From NCBI GenBank assembly GCA_034440635.1, contig JAOTON010001488.1, positions 1 to 64,000 on the forward strand: a stretch of DNA of 64,000 nt. Direction: 5' to 3'. Positions 10,978 to 22,828 of the stretch are shown here, in pieces. The stretch comes from Lepas anatifera (Eukaryota > Arthropoda > Thecostraca > Lepadidae). Numbering within the stretch: the stretch's first letter is position 1; each line of letters starts with the position of its first letter. The position numbers and the translations under genes were made by a program. The notes beneath the pieces are model-generated. The model was not told the origin of the DNA, made no database searches, and saw nothing but the letters and a program-made list of their open reading frames with translations.

Positions 10978-11893
10978 TGTTATCATACTGTACCGCCAGA
11001 CAGACAATGCCTGGAGTAATACGTACCGCTGAACAGATTGCGCCCAATGTGATACTGTACCGCTCAACAGACGGCGCCTGATGTGACACTGTACCGCATA
11101 ACACGGCGCCTGATATGATACTGTACCGCCCAACAGACGGCGCCTGATATGATACTGTACCGCCCAACGGACGGCGCCTGATATGATACTATACCGCATA
11201 ACACGGCGCCTGATATGATACTGTACCGCCCAACAGACGGTACCTGATGTGAAACTGTGCCGCCCAACAGACGGTACCTGATGTGAAACTGTGCCGCCCA
11301 ACAGACGGTACCAGATGTGAAACTGTACCGCATAACACGGCGCCTGATATGACACTGTACCGCCCAACAGACGGTACCTGATGTGAAACTGTGCCGCCCA
11401 ACAGACGGTACCTGATGTGAAACTGTGCCGCCCAACAGACGGTACCTGATGTGAAACTGTGCCGCCCAACAGACGGTACCTGATGTTAAGCTGTGCCGCC
11501 CAACAGACGGTGCCTGATGTGAAACTGTGCCACCCAACAGACGGTACCTGATGTGAAACTGTGCCGCCCAAAAGACGGTACCTGATGTGAAACTGTGCCG
11601 CCCAAAAGACGGTACCTAATGTAAAACTGTGCCACCCAACAGACGGCGCCTGATGTGAAACTGTGCCGCCCAACAGACGGTACCTGATGTGAAACTGTGC
11701 CGCCCAACAGACGGTACCTGATGTTAAGCTGTGCCGCCCAACAGACGGTGCCTGATGTGAAACTGTGCCACCCAACAGACGGTACCTGATGTGAAACTGT
11801 GCCGCCCAAAAGACGGTACCTGATGTTAAGCTGTGCCGCCCAACAGACGGTACCAGATGTGAAACTGTGCCGCCCAACAGACGGTACCTGATA
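10978..11893. repeat. 34-bp satellite array, about 27 units
   Basis: Tandem units of 34 bp, consensus CTGATGTGAAACTGTGC followed by CGCCCAACAGACGGTAC. Variants alternate KGTACC with GGCGCC, and ATACTGTACC with AAACTGTGCC, in blocks, which suggests local unequal exchange. No unit carries a stop in the three minus frames, so frames of up to 346 codons run right through it with a 34-residue peptide period. These are not genes. It is not a CRISPR array because there are no unique spacers. Confidence 0.95.
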
Positions 11894-14205
11894 TGCAGAG
11901 GTGGAAAACCTTGTCTTTCTGGACGTATAGTAGGAGACAGATTCTAAGCATTGGAGGAGACAGCTGGACAATATAAAGTATATAGAATGTCCAGGTAATT
12001 GGAGGAACACTGCCCACTGGTCACTCTTTGTTTCTCCGCCTACTTTCTTCCCTCAAACTACAACGCCATCTTAATTAGTAACGTAGCACCTAATATTTGC
12101 ACTTCTAATGGGCTCCAGTGGATCTTAGGTTTGCACCTCGAAATGCCAGGCGAGGTTTCCTTAAAAAAAACCTCCGGTAGGGGAAAGGTTTCCCGCGCAG
12201 GAAAATCTTGTCTTCGCTGGCTGCGCCACTTCCAGCCCCGTTGCTTCAAGCTTGACTCGTGCGGTCACGTCTGTCTCCTGAACTGTCTCTTTTTGACAGG
12301 GAAGGAAAACCTCTACCAGCCCTTTCTCGGTGAAGTTTTTCTGGAATCTGGCAGGAGGGTCTGAAATGTGTGGATCCAGTTTGAAGTTTGTTATTTTATG
12401 GCGGTGGCGCAGGATTGTGTCTGTCAAGGAGAGGAAGGGAAGAAGAGAAGCATAAGTAGCAGGAGGAAAAGAAATCGATTTTATTGTTTTTGAGATAAAG
12501 GTCGTTTTATTTTGGACGTGGGTCCATTCATGAGTGCCGACCACTGGAAAGCGTCATGACACCTCCATCGAGGAAACGTGCCAGATGAGGTTATGGAGAT
12601 TGTAAGTTTAATGGTGAGCTTCAAAATTTCAAGAGACATCAGTGGGCCAAGCACGGCAGCCCTCCCATCCAGCTTGCCAATGTTTATTTGTTTTTTCTTT
12701 GCAGTCTGTCTGCTTAGGTACTAAGTGAATTTGTATAATCTAGGCCTTTCAGTGCACAAACAGTTTATTCATTTTTTTTTTATCACACATCAGACAGTTT
12801 ATTGTAATTAATCTAACAAGCTACATAATTATATGAGTATTTTGCTGAAATGGAAGCCAAACATTTTCCTGTAAAACTTGCCAATGCTGCTTTTGGTGCT
12901 GATGGTCATTGGGAATCCTGGATTACTGCCTAGGTATAAGCAAGCTGAGCAAGATTGAAAAATAGAAAAAACTTGTAGGTACCAGCTAGTTCTTCAAAAC
13001 AGCATATGGAAGATTCACTAGGTACCTAGGATTAGATAACTGGGTGAAAATGTAGGTATGTGCTGTGCTGCTGCAATAAGCAAATTATTAATTGCATGAG
13101 GAAGCAACATGCACATTCATCTATTTCATGCTGCTTGCCTTGCTTTTGTTCTAGAATCCACTTGGTTTTATGTAAGAGCAGAGTAATCACATTGTCCTGA
13201 TTCAGGTGATGTATCATTTCTATCAAATACATTTCAATAAAATGGACATCTAACTATTCACTTATAGTAATGTCACCTAATTCTGGAGAAAGGCTTGATT
13301 GGTATTTGTTTTTTTATTCCATAAACCAGTTCTCTTCTACAGCTTGAATAGCCCCATAGTAATCAGCCAGTCTGCAAAGTTTGGCACTGTTAACCTGACC
13401 CTGCGTATGTGTGTATATGCCAAGACCAGTGTGAGTTGTGAAATTTTTGGCAAATCAATTTGTCACTGGTGCCAGGGTTGGGGGAAAAGGGTGATAAGAG
13501 AGTCAATACAAAACAAAGAAATTTTAGAAAAGAGAAAATTCAGGGAAGATGAAAAATATTGGTCCTGTATTTTCTCTTTAAGTGAAGGGTCAGTGCATTT
13601 TTCTTCCCTAGTTTGGTGTGTTTTGGGTGGCTGGTGGTGCAATTTTTTCTGTACAGCTAGTGTGACTTGTCTAGCCTACTGTATCATACAAGGCAAGGAT
13701 CTAGAAGGCAAGCATAATTGCCATGACCTCCCAAATCAATATAGAGGAGGCACTCCTTTATCCCCCAACTAAAGCTGCAACTTCATGTTTGATCAGTAGG
13801 TATAGGAGGAGAATCTGTCTAGAAATAAATCAGTATTCTTGTCTGTTCAGAAGGGGTATTTTTAAAGATGATATTTACCTGGATTGGGATGAAAAAATTG
13901 AAGGCATTTCAGTTTGAGAGCATTGATGTTCAGTCATTCAGCACAAATATTTTGTTGTGACATGTTTGCCATATTTGATGGGCACTTCTATTTAGAATAA
14001 ATTCGATATAGCTGATGTGAAAAATGAATTCACAGCACCAGCTTAATTCTGGCAGTCAGTGCCTCCGCCAATCAACATTTTTTTGTGCTCAACAATATAA
14101 ATTCTTCGCCTTACAATCAACCAGGGGCACACATTGATAAAAAAGTGAAAGCTTCTTTTACAGTTTGAGCTCACTGCTTTTCAAAGTCATGTTGCACCCA
14201 AATAT
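11894..14205. other. Mostly unique, AT-rich stretch without a supported gene
   Basis: Between satellite loci. Two overlapping minus-strand frames at 12058-12544 read like a frameshifted protein fragment (with segments such as RFQKNFTEKGLVEVF and KPKIHWSPLEVQILG), but no family is recognised. The plus-strand frames at 13299-13917 lack domain signatures. The AT-rich portion (12700-14150) shows no known repeat. Confidence 0.35.
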
Positions 14206-14216
14206 TGTTTCATTAT

Positions 14217-14340
14217 CGCCTGATGTGATACTTACCCAAAACACCACCAATGATACTGTACCGCACAACACGGCGCCTGATGTGAAACTATGCCGCCCAA
14301 CAGACGGCGCCTGATATGATACTGTACCGCCCAACAGACA
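14217..14340. repeat. 34-bp satellite fragment (3-4 units)
   Basis: Units matching CTGATGTGAAACTRTGCCGCC and CAACAGACGGCGCC, the same family as 10978-11893, here interrupted and diverged, about 2.3 kb from the main array. This is either a remnant of a longer array or a short dispersed copy. Confidence 0.85.
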
Positions 14341-14667
14341 TTCATTCGCGTCGAATGTCAGAGACCCAACAATTTGTGAGCATGCAAACAGCTTTCGAGT
14401 AACAGACTTCCCTACTGTCCACGGTCTTGGTATCCCCCAGATATCGTGTTTAAATTTTAACCATACGACGCTGGGCAGCATGAGCAGAGAATATATGCGT
14501 CGACAGTATGGATAAGAAATAGTTCACCAAGCTTGTTTCCTAAAAAGATATAGGTTCGATTGTGTTTACATTACGCATATAGACATAAGACTCTTGTCTT
14601 GGAAATTTTGGAATATATTTACAGTTTTACGGTCCCAGTTCAGGCGCCACGTTCAAGGTTACCTTGA

Positions 14668-14945
14668 TATTTAGTTATTTATTTTATTAGGACCACCCCC
14701 AACGGCCACACTTGCCCAATTACAGGGGGTATTGGCGTGGGTGTTTAAGAATCCTCTCTTCCGGGCCAGATCGGACACGGAAGGTGGTTTCCCGACGTGG
14801 GGATTGAACCTACATTGATCCATGCTGTCCGATCTGAATAAGGGCAATGAAGCCACTAAAAGCGGCCTAAAGCCACTGCCTGAGGGTACTGGTTTCCTGC
14901 AGCGGGGGTCTAGGATTTTAGTAGACACTGAGCATAGTACATATG
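14668..14945 (-). mobile_element. tRNA-derived SINE-like element
   Basis: On the minus strand it contains GGTTCAATCCC, a good RNA polymerase III B-box (complement near 14801-14812), and ends in an AATAAAATAAATAACTA-type A-rich tail, both typical of tRNA-derived SINEs. The middle block (GGATTCTTAAACACCCACGC and GGGCAAGTGTGG) recurs in the same orientation at 32085-32245, and its 5' part at 54168-54380. A possible A-box is too far from the B-box for a normal tRNA, so the head is diverged or composite. Confidence 0.65.
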
Positions 14946-15006
14946 ATTAGTACGCTGTGCAATTAAAAAGAGGAGCTACGAAATTGAAATACTCGTTACA
15001 CGTTAA

Positions 15007-15845
15007 CACGCGCATTGACGGGGGCGGGTACCCGCCCCCTCGGGTTTTTCGGAGATAGTAGAAAAACGGCGGCGCGTAGCGCCGCCGTACTTGGTATACC
15101 TTTTCCCTCATCATTTTTACAACATCTGTGAAAATTTTAAGGTTAGGTCATCTTAGGTCAGGTCACCAGTACAGGTCAAGTGACCCGACCTCAAAAAAAG
15201 TTTAAGATAGCATAAGTCGGAGCAGGGTGAACTTATCCGATTGAAACTCATATCACATAATGACCCCACCGAGATCTCTAAAATATGTTCCGGTATTTTT
15301 GATATCCATGACCTAAGGTCAGGTACGAGGCATGACCTCTCCATTGGAAATATATGGGAAAAATGGTTTTTACGGAATAACTCAGTAACGGACGGTGATA
15401 GAGCATTTATTTTAGCTGCATTAGACTCGTCTGGGCTTTGCGGTTCTAATGATATGCATTTTATATAATTTAACCCTGACTTGACCTCAGGTCAGGTCAA
15501 ATCCTTAATTTGACCTAGCAAGGTCAAATTATATATCATTCGATTCGGCTTGCTAAGAGGATTCATATGGTTCAAGTCGTTTTGCTCTATCTTTACTTGT
15601 TCAGATGGAATGGCCGAAAAACTGAATTTACATGTTATCTATATGACGGGCATGTTTTGACCTCTCGTGACCTTAGATGTGACCTGACAAAAAAATGGTT
15701 CAAATGTTTTCGATGGAGAAGTGGATGGGCAGCCCAACGCCGTTTACCGTTTTTTTGCTACCTACCGTGGTTCTCGAGATCTTAGGGGGCGGGTACCCCC
15801 CCCCCGTCAATGCGAAGGTGGCTCAGACCTCCGTCAATGCGCGTG
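15007..15845 (+). mobile_element. AGGTCA-rich MITE, complete reference copy with TTAA target sites
   Basis: 839 bp flanked by TTAA on both sides (15003-15006 and 15846-15849), with terminal inverted repeats CACGCGCATTGACGG and its complement. TTAA duplication is the hallmark of piggyBac-type insertion, but the TIR does not begin CCC as most piggyBacs do, so the superfamily is inferred. The interior holds many AGGTCA/TGACCT hexamers (the densest at 15150-15200 and 15480-15530), an A/T-rich core and a palindromic GGCGGCG...CGCCGCC block. No transposase is encoded; it would depend on an autonomous relative. Confidence 0.88.
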
Positions 15846-16490
15846 TTAAGATAGCATAAGTCAGAACAGGGTTAACTTATCCGATTGAGACTCATATCAC
15901 ATAATGGCCTCACCGAGTTCTCTAAAATATGTTCCGGTATTTTTGATATCGATTACCTAAGGTCAGGTACGAGCTATGACCTCTCCATTGGAAATACATG
16001 GGAAGCATGGTTTTAGCTGAATAACTTTGTAATGAATAGAGATAGAACATTTTTTTAACTTCCTTAGATTTGCCTTGTCTTTGCGGTTCTAATGATATGC
16101 ATTTTGACCAATTTGACCTTGACCGGACCTCAGGTCAAGTCAAATCCTTGATTTGACCTAGCAAGGTCATATTATATATCATTCGATTTGGCTTGCTGTG
16201 AGGATTCATATAGTTCAAATCGTTTTGCTCTATCTTTACTTGTTGAGATGTGATTGCCGAAAAACTTAATTTACATGTTATCCCTATTACGGCATGTTTT
16301 GACCTCTAGTGACCTTAAATGTGACCTGACAAAAAAATAATTCAAATATTTTCGATGGAAAAGTGGATGGGCTATCTAACACCGTTTACCGTTTTTCGCT
16401 ACCTAGCGGGGTTTTTGAGATTTTAGCGGGGGGGGGTTTACCCGCCCCCCGTCAAGCCGAAGGTGGCTCTGACCCCCGTCAATGCGCGTG
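15846..16490 (+). mobile_element. 5'-truncated AGGTCA-rich MITE fused to the previous copy
   Basis: Begins inside the family consensus at the GATAGCATAAGTC block and continues in the same order to a right terminus GTCAATGCGCGTG followed by TTAA (16491-16494). The right TTAA of the preceding copy coincides exactly with the first bases of this one, so the two lie head to tail with no spacer. Confidence 0.85.
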
Positions 16491-16494
16491 TTAA

Positions 16495-17557
16495 TACTGT
16501 ATTCCGAAAACATGTAGTTTGAGGTTAGGCCATGCAGCCAGAATCTTTATTTTATATTTTATCAGAATCTGATTTTATCTCAAATGTCATTGACAAACAA
16601 GGCGAACAGAAGCGGTGGGATAATTCCACCTTCCGGCGTCCCAGAGCTCACATGGACAGAGTCGGAACACTTTCCATTGACGATCACACGTTGTTTGCGA
16701 TTTTCAAAATATAACGAAAGCTAATTAAGAGCCAGAGCTGAAATTGGATATGAATTTTTTGGTTTATGAATCAGGAGTATAAATTATATAATATAAGATA
16801 GACTTTAATATACAAAGGCCAAAATTTATAATTTTCGCTTTGAAAGCCTATAATTCAACAACGCTTGTTCCGATTTTCAAGATTTTTTTCACTATTCAAC
16901 GCGCCGTTGAATTTGCTCAAGTGTAGCTAAGCAGCGTGCTTCGGCTGTGAATGGTTCTTCTGTCACCAATAAAAATAGGTGGGGGCCTCGGAGGCTCCCC
17001 TCTAGTGCGCGTGTTAACACGCGCCAATACGAGGTCCTGCGTCACCTTAAGCGGGATCACCCCCTCTTACGATCTTAGCATCCATACCTGGAAGCGAAAA
17101 ACGGAAAGCAGTGTTACATAGCTCGTCTCGATCACTACCAAAATACTAATACAACTTTTTCAGGCCACTTTTGGAGTCTTTTAGGTCAAAATATGTTTCC
17201 ATAACCATGGAAGGGGAACTAACATTTTGTGTCGTAATAGCTAAGAGAATATAACAAGAGCAAAGTTGTTGCCATCCGTGGAATGTGTGTGTATGGAATG
17301 TATGTATGTAAGTTTTTAAAGTAGCTACTAAGCTCAGAAAACGCTTTGATATGGCAATCACGATAAAAGGAACATTGAAGTTTCACAGGCTCATATGAGT
17401 CAATTTAGAGACTATTCTCGTGCATCAGCTCTCGACTGATGAGGAACAGAAGGTTCGAGTTTCACCTTGAACATATTCAATATATGTGAAGCTCAACGGC
17501 ACCACGTGATGGAGTCGTTCTTCCTATCCGTGGGTCAGATCATAGTAAAGCAGCACG
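16495..17557. other. Unassigned stretch with a MITE-end palindrome
   Basis: No supported gene. At 17007-17024 the palindrome GCGCGTGTTAACACGCGC looks like two MITE termini meeting at a single TTAA: a family end (GTGCGCGTG) on the left and a family start (CACGCGCC) on the right. The flanking sequences do not contain full elements in line with both ends. Confidence 0.5.
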
Positions 17558-20172
17558 CAGGGGCGCAGCCAGGGGGGGCACAGGGGGCACGTGCCCCCAT
17601 CGGTGCCGGGGTGCCCTTTTGATTGCCAGGTGGTGTACCCTCTTTGGGCCGTGCCGCTCGAAATTTAGTGCCCTACGCCGTTGAGCCTAGATGGAACTGG
17701 ACTGCATTTAGAGATTTAACGCCCAAAGATGTCGGAGTGTGGTAAAGGAATGGGTATTAAGTCAAGCGGCGAGAAAACCAATAAAGAAATTAAACTCTTG
17801 TTTGACAATTAAGTGCCTTTTTTGGTCAGTTAGGGCATTCTGTCGCCTTTCCAAGAGTATAGGCAGTAATCCGTTTCCAGATAATGCCTCATCGTCGCCA
17901 ATAATCGTACGGGCGGAGCTAATCTGGTGCCCCTTGAGCTCATCTGGTGCCCCCTGAGCGCTAGTCTTGGCCCCTGGAGCTGATAATGTGCCCCTGAGCT
18001 GATCTGATGCCCCCTTGTAGTCAATCTGGTGCCCCCTGAGAAAATAACTGTGCCTTCTGAACCTATATAATACTCTCTGAGTTAGTCTGATGCCTCCTAA
18101 CTTGCCTGGAGCCCTATTAGCTGTTTTAGTGCCCCTTGAGCTGATCCGGGGCCCCTGAGCTGATCTCATGCCTCCCCAAGTTGATTTACTGTCTCCTAAG
18201 TCAATATGGTGCCTCTTCAGCTGATTAGGTGCCCCCTCAGCTGATTATTAATGTCTCCTTAGATAGTGTGGTGCCCTCTGAGCTAGTTTGGTGGGCCCTG
18301 AGCCCATCGTGTGTCCCCTGAGCTGTTATGTTGCTCCCTGAGCTGATTTAGGCCCCTGCCATAGCCTGGGGGACTGGGAGCTGATCTGGGCCCCCGAGCG
18401 GATCGATCTGGTGCCACCTGAGCTGCACTAATGCCCCTGAGTCGATCTGGTGCCTCCTGAGTCCATCTGATGCCCTCTGAGCTAGTCTAGTATCCCCTGA
18501 GCTAATCTAGTGCCCTTTAAGCTGACCTGGGCCTCCTTACGTGACTTCCTGAGCAGCTCTGGGACCCTGAGCTGAGCTGGGCCCACAGAGAATAATGAGG
18601 GCCCCTGAACTGGTATGGTGCTCCTAACTTGATCTGGTAACCCCGAGCTGATGTGGGCCCCGAGCTAGTCGGGGACCATTGATCTGATTCCTTGTCCCTG
18701 AAGCTGATCTTGTACCCTATGGGTCGATCTGGTGTCCCCTGAGCAGCTCTGGGGTCCTGAACTGATTGGGCCCCGAGCTGGTTAGGGATCACTGAGCTGA
18801 TTTAGTGCCCCTGACTTGATCTTGCCCCCTGACCTGACTTGAGGCCCCTGATTTGATCTGGGGCCCCAAGAGCTGATCTGGGGCCCAAGAGCGGATCTGG
18901 GTGCTGAGGGTACCCTGAGCTGGTCTGGGCGCTGAGCTTGTGAGAGCCTCTAATGTTGGCTTGAGGCCCCCTGAGGTGATCTGGCGCCTTAAACTGTTCT
19001 GGGGCTTCTTGAACTGGTTTAAGGCCCTATGAGCCTATCTGTGGCCCATTGAGCTAGTCTGATGACCTCATCTCTGGGGCCAATGAGCTAGTCTAGTCCC
19101 TGGGTGAAGCATGAGCTGCTCTGGGGCCCTGATCTACATCAGGGGCCCCTGAGGTGGTCTTGGATAGACCGATAATAAGAACACAAGGCCAACTCCCATC
19201 ATCTCGGGGCGGGGTCACTGGGCTAGTCTAGTCCCTGAAGGCACAGCTGGGGGGGATGGGGGAAGCTGTTCTGGAGGCCTCTGATCCACACTTGGGGGCC
19301 CCAGCGCTGGTCTTGAATAGATGGGGAATAAGAACACGATGGAAACTCCACTTGTAAAACGGAGCTAACGAGGAATGAGGAATCTCGAAATCGGCTTGTG
19401 ATGCTTAGGCACCCCTGGTTATATAAATTGCTTACTATACTGGTGGATTCTGGGAAGGGATGATAAAAAGGCATGTGCCCCTGCGCTCAGAGCACAGTCC
19501 CCTAAACCAGGATTTCTACTAATTAATTTAAATGAAGAACTAGTTTTCACAATTTTCAGCCCTGTCCCAACATCCCCATCCAAACAACCGAGCTGTTCAC
19601 CTTTTCTTTACTCTTAACTGGGACCGATCCTTGAGAATATGGAACTTAATAAACGCGTTCTACAGGTATCTCCCAAATTATTCCGGCAGCAAAAGTTGTG
19701 TTCTTCCAAAGGCACTATACCACTCCTCGTCCCACGGCGATTGTGGGAGGCAAGGAACTTTATCCACGTTCAGCCAGGGCTCACTCGTCACGACAAAACC
19801 AGTGGGCATAGCAAATGAGTTTTCGACTCCAATATGCCTTAACTTGCACATGGTAACAGATATCACATGCTCCGCTGATTTCTCTGATGTTAAGCACTTG
19901 CATGAGTTGGCTGATTTGCCCTTAAATCTATCCAAAACAGTCGTGTTTTGACTACTTCCATGACATTTTGGTGATTTTCTTTTTTCGGTTCTAATCGAGT
20001 TTTGCTTCTCCGTCAATTATTTATTTGCATTTTTATTGAACCAAAGATGTCCAAAAATGATATAAACAAAGATATAGTAAGTTTTTTAGGTTACGTTAAA
20101 AAGTGCCCTTTTTCCCGGGGTGCCCTTCAAAGTTGGTGTGCCCCCCATACCAAAGCTCTGGCTGCGCCCCAG
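17558..20172. mobile_element. Large non-autonomous hAT-like element with an internal minisatellite
   Basis: Left end CAGGGGCGCAGCCAGGGGGG (17558) and right end CTGGCTGCGCCCCAG (to 20172) are inverted copies. The 8-bp flanks GCAGCACG and CCAGCACA match at six positions, a decayed 8-bp duplication as expected for hAT. Blocks near both ends rich in GTGCCCC/GGGGCAC form longer imperfect inverted ends. The interior is a minisatellite (17925-19165) and an AT-rich segment (19480-20100). Open frames in the AT-rich part show no transposase motifs. Confidence 0.75.
17925..19165. repeat. Minisatellite, CCCCTGAGCTGATCTGGTG type
   Basis: Imperfect units of about 20-25 bp of the form GAGCTGATCTGGTGCCCCCT. 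It lies wholly inside the hAT-like element and shares its unit with the degenerate array at 770-1520. The minus-strand open frames through it (18169-17762 and others) are repeat-derived. Confidence 0.85.
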
Positions 20173-20615
20173 CCAGCACATCCTGATCTTGAAAGTTCGA
20201 AAAGCGATTGTCTAGGTGTTCGTTGTGTGAGTCTTCGTTTGTGATGTGTGCTTTCTAAGATGAACTGAACTGGGGTACAAAACCTTTTAAGAGAATGGGT
20301 GGAGAAAGAAAAATACCTAAAACAATCTAACGACAACAACAATAACGCAATATCTTGCTGCTACATATTGCAACAAATGCACCTGAGTGTCGTAAGTGTT
20401 ACGCATGTTTCCGGTAATGTATGCAGTTCTTCGAAACGGCTCACATGTATCTCTTAGCAATAGTGGCCTCCACACCACATCAAGCTTATCTGCAGTGTCA
20501 CCGAAGCGCAGTGTTGCTCGGATATCCCCTGCCCGTTACACCACTACCAACCGGACGTTTCTATGCGGCGTGCCGACTGCAGGCTGGGTGGCCGGCGACG
20601 GTGTTGGCCTTGGTA
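20173..20615. other. Gene-free stretch, nothing recognised
   Basis: Between the hAT-like element and the mariner. Overlapping plus-strand frames at 20396-20665 have no recognisable domain and run into the mariner end. Confidence 0.4.
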
Positions 20616-21903
20616 CGAGGGGTGGTCAAAAAGTTTTGCGATACGGGTACAAGGAAATGAGATAGGACAAATGTGCTATTGCTTCTCAATATAACTCATT
20701 TCGACTTCGATGCACGTGAGGGACTTCTCCCTAAGGCTTTGAATTCCTGTCAGCCAGAAATCTCCCGACTGCTGTTCGATCCGCCTCTGGACGGCGTACT
20801 GGACGTCTTCATCGTCTTCAAACCGGCGCCCACGCAGTGCAGACTTGAGATGGTGGAATAGAATTAGTCGCTCAGGGACAGATCTGAACTGTATGGGGTA
20901 AGATTTAGCTCCTCGAATCCGCACTCGCGCAGGGCAGCTTGTGCAACTTTGGCCTTGTGGACTGGGGCGTTATCGTGGAGGAGAACACCACGTGTCAACT
21001 TGTCGCGCCGCTTCTGGCGGATCCACTGCTTCAGCTGAGCCAGCTCCTCGGCGTAATATTGGCCTGTGATGGTCCTTTCACGAGGCGCAAAGTTTGCTAT
21101 CAGCATTCCCTCAGAATCCCAGAAGATGGTGGCGATGACCTTCCCGGCTAAGGGTTGGGTCCGGAACTTGACGGGGGTCGGAGAACCCCTGTGCTTCCTG
21201 GTCATGCTTTCGAGCTTGGTCTCGGGATCCCAGTGAAGGACCCACGTTTCATCACCGGTCACTAAGCGTGACTGGAATCCAACCGGGTCTTGGTTGAACA
21301 GGAGCAGCAGCTCCTCCGAACTTTGACGACGTTGAACTTAATCCTGGGACGTGAGGTCTCCTTGGGACCCAAGGGGGCGAGACCTTGCCCAGGGTCAAAT
21401 TATTGTGGAAAATGTTGAAAACACTTCCATAACATACTCCAAGTTCTAGCTCGATTTCCTCGACCTTGATTCGTCGATTTTCGATGATCATCCTCTCCAT
21501 ACGACCCACATTGTCCTCGGTGGTCACGTCTGAGGGGCATCCTTGACGGGGGTCATCTTCGAGGGACTCACGGTCATGGTGAAACTCCCTATTCCAGCGA
21601 GCAATGGTTGCATAGGCTGGGGCGTCGGTGTGTACAGCGCAACCATACGTTCATGGTTCTGCTTCGTATAGTTTCCTTCCTTGGTAAAAAAATTGATCCG
21701 CTGCGCGGTGCTCAATCTTCTCCATCACTGAGGAATTCCTGCCTGGAGATATGCAATCAGCTACCGCTTCCAAAATAGACGAGGCACGTGTTAGCGGCTG
21801 CAGGTCCTGTCTTTTCATAGCTTGACCTAATACCCCCACATGCGGTTATCTCCCTTCCGTTACTTTTATCTACCAGTTCCCAAAACTTTTTGACCGCCCC
21901 TCG
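20616..21903 (-). mobile_element. Mariner-type transposon with intact ends
   Basis: 1288 bp bounded by TA dinucleotides (20614-20615 and 21904-21905), with near-perfect inverted ends starting CGAGGGGYGGTCAAAAAGT. This is the size and target site of the Tc1/mariner superfamily. The encoded transposase, on the minus strand, is broken (see the next entry), so the copy could move only if another copy supplied transposase. Confidence 0.93.
20864..21839 (-). pseudogene. Mariner transposase, frameshifted
   Basis: The order on the minus strand is: an N-terminal stretch near 21730-21650 resembling the first helix-turn-helix of mariner transposases (MEKIEHRAADQFF, then FTKEGNYTKQNHERMVALY in another frame); a second helical region with VTTEDNVGRMERMI (about 21525); then the catalytic part 21262-20864. 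There TGDETWVLHWDPETK gives the first Asp and LLHDNAPVHKAK the second. The third, expected in a PYSPDLAPSD context, reads PYSSDLSLSD. The D,D34D spacing is therefore preserved, but at least three frame changes split the gene. Mariner transposases are about 345 residues long, and the remains cover most of that. Confidence 0.9.
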
Positions 21904-22828
21904 TATGCGGTGCTCGGTACTGGTTTCGCTGTGTAGACTCCATTATTTTTATTTACATTTTATGTAGTTTAATCTATGCTGTTTCATATGAATGTGCTTT
22001 GAAGCCAAGAATAATAAAGTCATATAAAGTATGTACGCTTGTCTATGTAAAAGTTTGGAATTAAAATGTCTACCTGTTTGTGCCAATTAATATAATCTAA
22101 CCCACATTTTGGTATTGTTCAGTGTTTTGTAATTATTTTCTTCTTAAGTTGTGTAGGCTTACCTTAAAGTAAAATGGCTCAAAACTTTAAAAGGTAAGTT
22201 CTTTAAACAAAACAAAACAATGCGAAAAATATGATGCACGCGTCGGATGCTGGACTGACCGAGGCTATAAGTCCTGAACCATTTTGTGGCCAAAGTAAAA
22301 ATACCACTGTCATTTTCAGCACAAGTGAGAACCATAATCTCAAATTTTATAAAAATTTGAAATCTGAAGGTGTTATTTCAACACATAGCCTGGTCGATTT
22401 GATTTTTAGTGCCCTGCCTAACGGCTGCTAGAGTGCCAGCTTTATTTTACATTATTGTGAACATGCAATTTTGTTATGTCAGCGATCATTGACCTTGAAT
22501 GACCTTGACCTCATAATTTCAGGGAACATTGTTTGAGACTTTCACTCTGTGACCTTAGTCCATTTTTGTGCATTCCCGACTTGTTCCGCAGAATCACGGC
22601 TGTAAATGCTAGCAGGTTATTAATGAACAGCGGTCGTTTTGGATATTACCATTGGTTTTGGATGTGGCGGCTGGCGATTGTGTAGCGACGGTAGCGTGCT
22701 CTTTATAGTAAGCTGTAGTTGTGCTATCAGCCGTTGAGTGACGTTGGTGTGTCGGCTGCATTGGTAGCCGGAGTAATCGGTCCGTCACGTGGCATGTGAA
22801 TCTGCGAGATTGCGATTCTGACAACGGC
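21904..22828. other. Gene-free stretch
   Basis: AT-rich with no supported gene. A short TGACCTTGAATGACCTTGACCT cluster (about 22485-22510) suggests a worn AGGTCA MITE fragment. The plus-strand frame at 22231-22431 has no recognisable domain. Confidence 0.4.

Noticed and set aside
10837..11877. 346-codon minus-strand frame with repeated GGTVSHQVPSVGRHS-type peptide
   Set aside because: It is a stop-free reading of the 34-bp satellite; the peptide period (34 residues) follows from the DNA period, and all three minus frames are open over parts of it.
10978..11893. Possible CRISPR array because of regular 34-bp repeats
   Set aside because: Units are contiguous with no unique spacers, and the surrounding genome is eukaryotic.
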